From: Cytophagales bacterium
Lineage (GTDB): Bacteria > Bacteroidota > Bacteroidia > Cytophagales > Spirosomataceae
Length of the DNA stretch: 10,255 nucleotides
NCBI GenBank assembly: GCA_013205605.1
Contig: JABMMK010000045.1
Location: forward strand, 1 to 10,255
Direction: 5' to 3'
Positions 1 to 5,689 of this stretch are shown here, piece by piece. Positions within the stretch are counted from its first letter, which is position 1. The number at the start of each line of letters is the position of its first letter. The position numbers and the translations under genes were made by a program. The notes below the pieces were generated by a model. The model did no database searches. It was not told where the DNA came from and saw only the letters and a program-made list of their open reading frames with translations.

Positions 1-711
1 CTAAAAGAAAACGGCAACATCCTCATCCATCCTGAAAATTGCTTTATAGACGCCACAGCCGATTTAAAAGGTAGTATTTTAGATGCAAGCCAAGGACCCA
101 TTTATATTGGGAAACACGTTAGTATTCAAATAGGCACATTAATTCAAGGCCCCGCAGCTATTTTAAATCATTCAGTGACCAACTTAGGATCTAAAATAAG
201 GCCATTTACAACCATTGCACCTCACTGTAAAGTAGGCGGTGAAATAAGCAATTCCATTTTTTACCCCTATTCAAATAAAGGACATGATGGGTACGCCGGA
301 TCATCGATTATAGGGTCGTTTTGCAATTGGGGAGCGATGACTTGTACTTCAAATGTTAAAAATGATTTGAATGAGGTGGATATCTTCGACTACTCAACGG
401 CAAAGCCGCGAAAGACCAATACCAAATCGCTTGGAGTAATCATGGGCGATTTTGTCACGACGGGTATCGGCACACGATTTAATACAGGAACCTTGGTCGG
501 CAATCATTGCAATATAAGTGGCATTCAATTTTTGCCCAAATTCATCCCTTCGTTAACTTGGGGGGAGTATCCCAACGTAAAAAAATATGCATTTGATAAA
601 GCGCTAGCCAATGCCGCGAAATGGGCAAAAGCAAAAAACCAAGAATTACCAGAAAATTCGGCCGAACTCATTGAACAAATTTGGAAAGAGGAAGCAACTT
701 TACGAAATTAG
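1..711 (+). CDS. GlmU-like sugar nucleotidyltransferase / acyltransferase, 3' part (5' end outside window)
   Basis: The frame is open from base 1 to a TAG at 709-711, giving 236 residues with no start codon in view; a GTG at 175 lies inside the domain and is not the start. The visible part is a left-handed beta-helix made of hexapeptide repeats with many short I/L/V-x-x-x-x turns. It contains a KGHDG segment (fragment residues 93-97) followed by a CNWGAMTCTSNVKND stretch, which corresponds to the acetyltransferase part of GlmU-type enzymes. An alpha-helical tail closes the protein. This pattern matches the Bacteroidota GlmU-like family, in which an N-terminal nucleotidyltransferase domain (here outside the window) is joined to the beta-helix, and which is thought to make UDP-GlcNAc for peptidoglycan and LPS. 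The usual NLGAxT core reads NWGAMT here, so exact acyltransferase activity is not certain. It probably heads or lies within the operon with holB, 19 bases downstream. Confidence 0.85.
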   Translation, partial: LKENGNILIHPENCFIDATADLKGSILDASQGPIYIGKHVSIQIGTLIQGPAAILNHSVTNLGSKIRPFTTIAPHCKVGGEISNSIFYPYSNKGHDGYAGSSIIGSFCNWGAMTCTSNVKNDLNEVDIFDYSTAKPRKTNTKSLGVIMGDFVTTGIGTRFNTGTLVGNHCNISGIQFLPKFIPSLTWGEYPNVKKYAFDKALANAAKWAKAKNQELPENSAELIEQIWKEEATLRN

Positions 712-730
712 TACTTTCTAATAATCCTCC

Positions 731-1858
731 ATGCGATTTCAGGACATCCCAGGTTTACATGTGGTCAAAAAACAATTAAGCAATGCCGTGCAAAATCAGC
801 ACATCGCCCATGCCCAATTGTTTCAGGGGCCTACCGGTGGCGCACAAACGGCGATGGCTTTGGCTTTTGTATCCTATTTATTCTGCACCCAAAGGGAGGG
901 TGATGATGCGTGTGGAACGTGTCCGAGTTGCCAGAAAGTCCACAAAGGAATACATCCCGACATCGTATATGTATTCCCCTCCATCACCACAAAAAAGGTC
1001 AAAGAAGCTGAATCTGACGCATTTTTACCGGAATGGAGAAGATTTATGTTGGAATCACCTTTTCGTACCCTAGCCGATTGGTTAAGCTATTTAGGTGCGG
1101 AAGGCAATAGACAAGGAAATATACCCGTAGAAGAAACGAGGAAGCTCATTCAAAAAATAAGCCTGAAGCCTTTTGAGGCTCCCTTTAAAATTGTATTTAT
1201 TTGGAATGCCGAAACACTAAATCTGTCTTCCGGAAACGCTTTATTGAAAACACTTGAGGAACCACCCTCATCTACCTTATTTATTTTAATCTGTTCGGAT
1301 CCACAAAAGTTGTTGACTACGATCATATCAAGAACCCAACGCATTAATTTAGGGACCGTTGACGAAGCAGATTTAGCCCCTTTCCTAACCGAAAAAACAG
1401 GTATTGAATTGGAAAAAGCGAAGCAACTAGCTATCACCTGCGAAGGAAATATTTCTTGGGCACTGGACAAAGCGGTGAACGAAAACATGAGTGCAGCTAC
1501 CTGGTTTGCCGAGTGGATGCGGGCAGTCTATTCAAAAAACCTGATCAAAATTTCATTGTTGGCCGATCAGTTTGATGCTTTCAGCAAAGAGGATCAAAAA
1601 AGTGTGTTAGAACACACTTTGCATATATTTAGGCAATGTTTATACCAAATATCGGGTACGTCCCAACTCATTAAATCGCTTGAAAAAGAACGCGGATTTA
1701 TCGAAAACTTTTCAAAAACATTAACGGGGGAAGCCATCGGAAAAATGAGTGAAAAAGTTTCAGAAGTACATTATCACTTGGAAAGAAATGCACGTGCTAA
1801 AATGTTACACCTAGATCTTTCGCTCCAACTAATTCGAATTTTCCATGCGAAAAGTTAA
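731..1858 (+). CDS. holB: DNA polymerase III delta' subunit (clamp-loader)
   Basis: This 375-residue protein is the delta' subunit of the replicative clamp loader, a cytoplasmic complex that opens the beta sliding clamp and places it on primed DNA. It starts with the typical FQDIPG...L..A...HIAHAQLF segment. The P-loop is degenerate (GPTGGAQTA, residues 33-41, no GKS/T lysine), as expected for a delta' subunit that does not hydrolyse ATP. A zinc-binding set of four cysteines is at 52, 61, 64 and 67. The Walker-B-like strand KIVFIWNAE (153-161) is followed by LLKTLEEPP (171-179) and the SRT sensor motif (200-202), close to the family SRC/SRT. The C-terminal third is the poorly conserved helical collar domain. 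There is no clear Shine-Dalgarno sequence before the ATG. The last 14 bases overlap hemC, which suggests translational coupling. Length is normal for the family. Confidence 0.93.
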   Translation: MRFQDIPGLHVVKKQLSNAVQNQHIAHAQLFQGPTGGAQTAMALAFVSYLFCTQREGDDACGTCPSCQKVHKGIHPDIVYVFPSITTKKVKEAESDAFLPEWRRFMLESPFRTLADWLSYLGAEGNRQGNIPVEETRKLIQKISLKPFEAPFKIVFIWNAETLNLSSGNALLKTLEEPPSSTLFILICSDPQKLLTTIISRTQRINLGTVDEADLAPFLTEKTGIELEKAKQLAITCEGNISWALDKAVNENMSAATWFAEWMRAVYSKNLIKISLLADQFDAFSKEDQKSVLEHTLHIFRQCLYQISGTSQLIKSLEKERGFIENFSKTLTGEAIGKMSEKVSEVHYHLERNARAKMLHLDLSLQLIRIFHAKS

Positions 1859-2771
1859 AATAGGAACCCGAAATTCAGCGCTGGCCATTTGGCAGGCAAA
1901 TTACATTGGCTCATATTTGGAAAAGGCTGGGCTCAGTTATGAATTAATTGCGATATCGACTAAAGGCGATCAAATTTTAGATCGATCGCTTTCGAAAATT
2001 GGCTCAAAAGGCGTATTCACCGAGGAATTAGAACAGATGTTGCGAAATGGAGACATTGACATCGCTCAGCATTCTGCCAAAGATCTTCCGTCGACCCTTC
2101 CCGAAGATTTACAATTGATTGCCTTTACGGAAAGAGAAAAATCGCACGATGTGTTGCTTAGTTTAGACCCGAATTTCACATTAAATACCCCAGGAGCTTA
2201 TCAGATTGGTACATCATCGACACGCCGACGCGCATTTTTAGGACATCTTTATCCTAATTTAAAGCCAGTGGAGATGCGAGGGAATTTACAAACTCGATTA
2301 GAGAAGTTGAAAAATGGCGACTGTGATGCGATGATCCTTGCTTATGCTGGTGTATATCGAATGGATATGTCGGCTTATATTTCAGAACATTTACCTTTGG
2401 ATCAATTTATCCCCGCGGTGGGTCAAGGATCTGTGGCTATTCAATGTGCGAAGACACTGTCCACGGATTTGCAAAACACAATTCGATCCGCATGCAATCA
2501 TGAAGCTACCGAAATATGCATTTTAGCGGAACGTGAACTATTATCCAAACTAGATGGAGGTTGCAGCGTTCCGGTGTATGGACATGCTCATATTGAAAAA
2601 GATGTTGTAAATTTGACCGGTGGTGTGTTAAGCTTAGATGGCCAACAAAAAATCGAGTTTTCTCTTGTAGGAAAAAATCCGATTGAATTAGGTCAAAAAT
2701 TAGCAGATCAATTAATTGGCGCGGGAGCCAGTGAATTGTTGAAAGAAATTAGGAGACAAATTTCCCAATAA
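1845..2771 (+). CDS. hemC: Porphobilinogen deaminase (hydroxymethylbilane synthase)
   Basis: This 308-residue cytoplasmic enzyme joins four porphobilinogen molecules into hydroxymethylbilane, the linear precursor of haem and other tetrapyrroles. All family landmarks are present: the IGTRNSALAIWQA start (residues 6-18), the STKGD strand (38-42), the HSAKDLPS loop with the catalytic aspartate D80, GTSSTRRRA (122-130) and RGNLQTRL (145-152) with substrate-binding arginines, and the GGCSVP loop with C240, which carries the dipyrromethane cofactor through a thioether. Length matches the family. The ATG at 1845 lies inside the end of holB in another frame and is the natural start because the conserved N-terminus begins directly after it. 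No hemA, hemD or hemE is next to it, so in this genome hemC sits in a mixed housekeeping operon. Arginine codons are mostly CGA (about 9 of 15). Confidence 0.96.
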   Translation: MRKVKIGTRNSALAIWQANYIGSYLEKAGLSYELIAISTKGDQILDRSLSKIGSKGVFTEELEQMLRNGDIDIAQHSAKDLPSTLPEDLQLIAFTEREKSHDVLLSLDPNFTLNTPGAYQIGTSSTRRRAFLGHLYPNLKPVEMRGNLQTRLEKLKNGDCDAMILAYAGVYRMDMSAYISEHLPLDQFIPAVGQGSVAIQCAKTLSTDLQNTIRSACNHEATEICILAERELLSKLDGGCSVPVYGHAHIEKDVVNLTGGVLSLDGQQKIEFSLVGKNPIELGQKLADQLIGAGASELLKEIRRQISQ

Positions 2772-2777
2772 AATAGT

Positions 2778-3680
2778 ATGGAACAAACGATTTTAATTAC
2801 GGGATCTAATGGCCTTTTAGGCCAAAAACTAGTTCACTTGCTGAGCCAGTTTCCTGAAATTAAATTAATTGCCACCGCTAAAGGCCCGAATCGCCTGACT
2901 GGTAATTTGAAGTATACCTACGTTTCCCTTGACATCACGAATGAAGTTGAAGTTTTGGAGGTTTTTAAAACATACCAGCCTGATGCGTTAATTCATACGG
3001 CCGCCATGACGAATGTCGATACCTGTGAAGCTGATCCTGAAGGATGTGAACTTTTAAATGTGACGGCGGTTTCCTATTTAATTAATGCATGTAAGTCGAA
3101 TAACACATTTTTCTGCCACGTATCTACTGACTTTATTTTTGACGGGCTTTCTGGGCCTTACGATGAAAATGCTAAACCGTGTCCAATCTCTATATATGGA
3201 GAAAGTAAATTAAAGGCGGAACAATTACTTCAAGCATCTACGATTAAATGGGGAATTGCAAGAACCATTTTGGTTTTTGGAATTGTCGAGGATATGAGTC
3301 GTACCAATATCATTTTGTGGGTCAAAAAATCGCTGGAAGAAGGAAAGACCATCCAGGTGGTGACAGATCAGTTCAGGACCCCTACCCTTGCGGAAGATTT
3401 GGCGATGGGTTGTTGGCTCATCACGAAAAACCACGTCCAAGGAATATTCAATATCTCGGGAAGTGATTTCCTAACTCCCTATGAGATGGCCATTAAAACA
3501 GCTGAATTTTACAACTTACCAAAAGAGTTGATCCAGAAAGCAGATTCATCGACCTTCTCACAACCTGCCAAAAGGCCTTTGCGCACTGGATTTATCTTGG
3601 ATAAAGCTAAAAGTGTTTTGGGTTATTCACCCAGCAGTTTTAATGAGGGCATTGCCTTTATGGCCAAGCAAGTGAAATAA
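2778..3680 (+). CDS. RmlD-like NAD(P)-dependent SDR reductase (dTDP-4-dehydrorhamnose reductase family)
   Basis: This 300-residue extended short-chain dehydrogenase/reductase has a Rossmann nucleotide-binding motif, TGSNGLLG (residues 8-15, glycines 9, 12 and 15). Further motifs are the DALIHTAAMTNVDTCE strand and loop (69-84), the STDFIFDG segment (116-123) typical of RmlD, and the catalytic pair Y140 and K144 in YGESK. The C-terminal half has RmlD-type substrate-domain features: DQFRTPTLAEDLA (197-209), GIFNISG (222-228) and RPLRTGF (266-272). RmlD enzymes reduce dTDP-4-dehydrorhamnose to dTDP-L-rhamnose. However, no rmlA, rmlB or rmlC gene is in view, and stand-alone homologues include other sugar-nucleotide reductases and MAT2B-like proteins, so the substrate is uncertain. 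The start is 6 bases after hemC, so it should be the last gene of this operon. An AGGAG at 2751-2755 lies 22 bases before the ATG, too far for a normal ribosome-binding site. Confidence 0.85.
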   Translation: MEQTILITGSNGLLGQKLVHLLSQFPEIKLIATAKGPNRLTGNLKYTYVSLDITNEVEVLEVFKTYQPDALIHTAAMTNVDTCEADPEGCELLNVTAVSYLINACKSNNTFFCHVSTDFIFDGLSGPYDENAKPCPISIYGESKLKAEQLLQASTIKWGIARTILVFGIVEDMSRTNIILWVKKSLEEGKTIQVVTDQFRTPTLAEDLAMGCWLITKNHVQGIFNISGSDFLTPYEMAIKTAEFYNLPKELIQKADSSTFSQPAKRPLRTGFILDKAKSVLGYSPSSFNEGIAFMAKQVK

Positions 3681-3686
3681 ATACCT

Positions 3687-4733
3687 CTAATCTTCGATTT
3701 CTATATTTTCATTAAGGAGTTCAGGCCTTTGAAGATTTTTATTTTCCTCTTGCAAAGTTCCCCATAAAATGTCCTTTAATTCTTGAATACCTTCTTGGGT
3801 TACAGAAGAAATAAAAACAAGTGGAAGGTCTGCTGGGAGGCTTTCGCGCATCTCAACTTTCATTTCTGGAATGGAGAGATCCATTTTTGAAACGACTAAA
3901 ACCCTACGTTTACTCAACATTTCAGGATTGTATTTCTGCAATTCACCCACCAATATTTTGTATTCATCACCCCAATTTGTGGCATCTGATGGAATCAAAA
4001 AACATAAAATAGAATTTCGTTCAATATGCCTTAAAAAGCGCACACCTAAACCTTTTCCTTCCGCAGCCCCTTCAATAATACCCGGAATATCGGCAACCAC
4101 AAACGATTTGTAATCCCGGTAGGCGACCACGCCTAAATTAGGCACTAAAGTGGTAAATGGATAATCACCGATTTCAGGTTTGGCCTCAGAAATAACGGAT
4201 AACAAGGTCGACTTACCCGCATTTGGAAAACCTACCAGGCCTACATCAGCTAATACTTTTAGTTCCATGATGACCCAACGTTCTTGGCCCGGCTCGCCCG
4301 GTTGCGCATGTCGAGGCGACTGATTAGTAGAGGATTTAAAATGGAAATTACCTAATCCACCTCGGCCTCCAGGCAATAAAAGCACTTTTTGACCATCATC
4401 GGTCACTTCTGCCAAAAACTCCTCCGTCTCTCCATCCTTTACGATGGTACCTAAAGGCACTTGAATATAGACATCATCGCCTTCTGATCCTGATCTACGG
4501 GCACCTTCGCCCCCATTTCCATTATCGGCAATAATATGTTTTTGATATTTTAAATGGAGCAAAGTCCATTGTTGGGTGGTCCCCACTAAATATATATGAC
4601 CTCCTCGACCACCATCTCCTCCGTCTGGACCACCTTTGGGAACGTGTTTTTCTCTTCTAAAATGTGAAGAGCCACTTCCGCCATGTCCTGAACGAAGGTT
4701 AATTTTAACGTAATCGATGAAATTTGAAGTCAT
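3687..4733 (-). CDS. obgE: Obg family GTPase (ribosome-associated)
   Basis: This is the conserved GTPase that binds the 50S subunit and acts in ribosome assembly and stress or cell-cycle control. From the ATG at 4733 it is 348 residues. The glycine-rich Obg fold fills residues 1-158, with FRREKHVPKGGPDGGDGG at 25-42 and PGGRGGLGN at 121-129. The G domain follows: G1 GFPNAGKS (168-175), switch I TT (194-195), G3 DIPG (215-218), G4 SKMD (282-285) and G5 ISS (308-310). The C-terminal tail is short and acidic. G4 has Ser in place of the usual Asn of NKxD. An in-frame GTG at 4793 would add 20 residues, but these are translated from the 31-base repeats and do not belong to the family, whereas the ATG at 4733 starts the usual N-terminus (FIDYVKI). 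It lies downstream of adk on the same strand, with the repeat array in the gap. Confidence 0.95.
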   Translation of the reverse strand: MTSNFIDYVKINLRSGHGGSGSSHFRREKHVPKGGPDGGDGGRGGHIYLVGTTQQWTLLHLKYQKHIIADNGNGGEGARRSGSEGDDVYIQVPLGTIVKDGETEEFLAEVTDDGQKVLLLPGGRGGLGNFHFKSSTNQSPRHAQPGEPGQERWVIMELKVLADVGLVGFPNAGKSTLLSVISEAKPEIGDYPFTTLVPNLGVVAYRDYKSFVVADIPGIIEGAAEGKGLGVRFLRHIERNSILCFLIPSDATNWGDEYKILVGELQKYNPEMLSKRRVLVVSKMDLSIPEMKVEMRESLPADLPLVFISSVTQEGIQELKDILWGTLQEENKNLQRPELLNENIEIED

Positions 4734-4752
4734 AGAATTCGATTGATAATTT

Positions 4753-4876
4753 GTAGAGACGCGATACCTCGCGTCTAAAAAATGTAGAGACACGATACCT
4801 CGTGTCTAAAAAACGCAGAAACACGATACCTCGTGTCTAAAAAATGTAGAGACACGATACCTCGTGTCTAAAAATT
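4753..4876. repeat. Four tandem 31-bp palindromic repeats in the adk-obgE spacer
   Basis: Four head-to-tail units start at 4753, 4784, 4815 and 4846, giving an exact 31-base period. Each carries an 8-base inverted repeat around a constant TACC loop (+ strand). Copy 1 has arms AGACGCGA and TCGCGTCT (4757-4764 and 4769-4776). Copies 2 and 4 have AGACACGA and TCGTGTCT (4788-4795 with 4800-4807; 4850-4857 with 4862-4869). Copy 3 (4819-4826 with 4831-4838) has one arm change, G to A at 4820. Units are separated by an A-run plus (T/C)G(T/C)AG. The array fills most of the space between adk and obgE. In an adk-obgE transcript it would form four hairpins, the last one about 23 bases before the obgE start. 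In that transcript the U-run comes before each hairpin and not after it, so these are not standard Rho-independent terminators. Confidence 0.95.
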
Positions 4877-4884
4877 ACCGTTGA

Positions 4885-5454
4885 TTATGACTCGATAATG
4901 GAAACAATCTGTTCAAAAATCTCCTCGATTTCCCCTACGCCATTAATCCCCTTAAACTTTCCTTGGTCCGCATAATGTGATGCCACGGGAGCCGTTTTTT
5001 CGTTGTATTCCTGTACACGCTTACGAATCAAATCTTCATTTTGATCATCTGGGCGTCCTGAGGATTTTCCACGGGACAATAAACGCTGAGTTAATTCCTC
5101 ATCTCCCACTTGTAAAGCAATCATTTGGGTGATGGACAAATGATGGCCAATTAACAAAACATCTAAGGCATTTGCTTGGGCAACGGTACGTGGAAAGCCA
5201 TCGAAAATAAAGCCATTGGCCGACTTATTCTCGTTCAATTTATTTTCAATCATTCCAATCACCACAGAATCTGGAACTAAAATACCTTGATCCATTAATT
5301 TCTTAGCTTCTAAACCCAAAGGTGTATTCGCCTGTATCTCAGCGCGAAGTAAATCACCTGTTGACAAATGAATCAAACCATATTTTTCAATGATTTTAGC
5401 CGATTGAGTTCCTTTACCGGCTCCAGGAGGGCCAAATAAAACAAGATTTAACAT
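4885..5454 (-). CDS. adk: Adenylate kinase (short-LID form)
   Basis: This 189-residue cytoplasmic enzyme interconverts ATP + AMP and 2 ADP. The P-loop GPPGAGKGT is at residues 8-16. The AMP-binding segment LSTGDLLRAEI is at 30-40, and FDGFPRT is at 84-90. The LID region is short: RLLSRGKSSGRPDDQNEDLIRKR (124-146) supplies the arginines but has none of the zinc cysteines or extra about 30 residues found in the long form. This short form is common in Bacteroidota. The ATG at 5454 begins the conserved strand MLNLVLFGPPG, so the start is firm. A TAnnTTTG-type element lies upstream at 5483-5490. No Shine-Dalgarno sequence is seen; the leader is A/T-rich. Downstream on the same strand is obgE, an order known from other Bacteroidota, often with hpt upstream of adk. 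Here susC, on the other strand, takes the upstream place. Confidence 0.96.
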   Translation of the reverse strand: MLNLVLFGPPGAGKGTQSAKIIEKYGLIHLSTGDLLRAEIQANTPLGLEAKKLMDQGILVPDSVVIGMIENKLNENKSANGFIFDGFPRTVAQANALDVLLIGHHLSITQMIALQVGDEELTQRLLSRGKSSGRPDDQNEDLIRKRVQEYNEKTAPVASHYADQGKFKGINGVGEIEEIFEQIVSIIES

Positions 5455-5482
5455 AAAAATTTATCTGTTTATTTCAAAAAGA

Positions 5483-5490
5483 CAAAGGTA
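5483..5490 (-). promoter_or_regulatory. Candidate -7 promoter element for adk(-obgE)
   Basis: Read on the - strand the bases are TACCTTTG, an exact match to the Bacteroidota -7 consensus TAnnTTTG. It lies 28 bases upstream of the adk start codon, which would give a leader of roughly 20 bases. At the expected -33 distance (around 5510-5515) no clear TTG or TTTG is present, only a weak TGTA, so the call rests on the -7 box and its position. Confidence 0.5.
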
Positions 5491-5527
5491 AACAAAGACC
5501 TTGAATAAACTACAGGTGTTCTAGCTA

Positions 5528-5553
5528 CATTAAATTGTAAATAACATTTAATG
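5528..5553. promoter_or_regulatory. Inverted repeat, possible operator upstream of susC
   Basis: CATTAAAT (5528-5535) and ATTTAATG (5546-5553) form a perfect 8-base inverted repeat with a 10-base spacer. It lies 137-162 bases before the susC start and about 75 bases before that of adk. A third similar copy, CATTAAAA, follows at 5561-5568. The geometry would suit a dimeric DNA-binding protein, but the local sequence is very AT-rich and such a match could arise by chance. Confidence 0.3.
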
Positions 5554-5689
5554 AACAAATCATTAAAAGCTCATAAAAAATCAAAAAAATATTTAAAAAG
5601 ATTTATTTCTAAAATAAATATATTTAATTTTAACGTTCAATTTCTTCGATGCGTAATGCTAAGGAGAATTAAACCTTTAATTCATTTAT

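Larger units (their letters stand above)
5455..5689. other. Divergent adk-susC intergenic region
   Basis: This AT-rich 235-base region separates the divergently read adk and susC. It must hold both promoters. Besides the adk -7 box and the inverted repeat, the only susC promoter candidate I see is TAATTTTA (5625-5632), which differs from TAnnTTTG at its last base and has a weak TTTA 19 bases upstream of it (5602-5605). An AAGGAG at 5661-5666 lies 23 bases before the susC ATG, too far for a standard ribosome-binding site. I do not believe any short open frame here is a gene. Confidence 0.6.

Noticed and set aside
175..711. Complete 178-residue protein starting at GTG 175
   Set aside because: The same frame is open back to base 1 and already encodes beta-helix repeats there, so this is the 3' part of a longer gene.
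830..853. Broken ATPase in HolB (P-loop without Lys)
   Set aside because: Loss of the Walker A lysine is normal for the delta' subunit, which has a structural role and does not hydrolyse ATP.
4753..4876. CRISPR array or Rho-independent terminators in the repeat region
   Set aside because: The units are contiguous with no unique spacers, which rules out CRISPR. On the adk-obgE strand the T-run precedes each hairpin and on the + strand an A-run follows it, so the terminator layout is missing.
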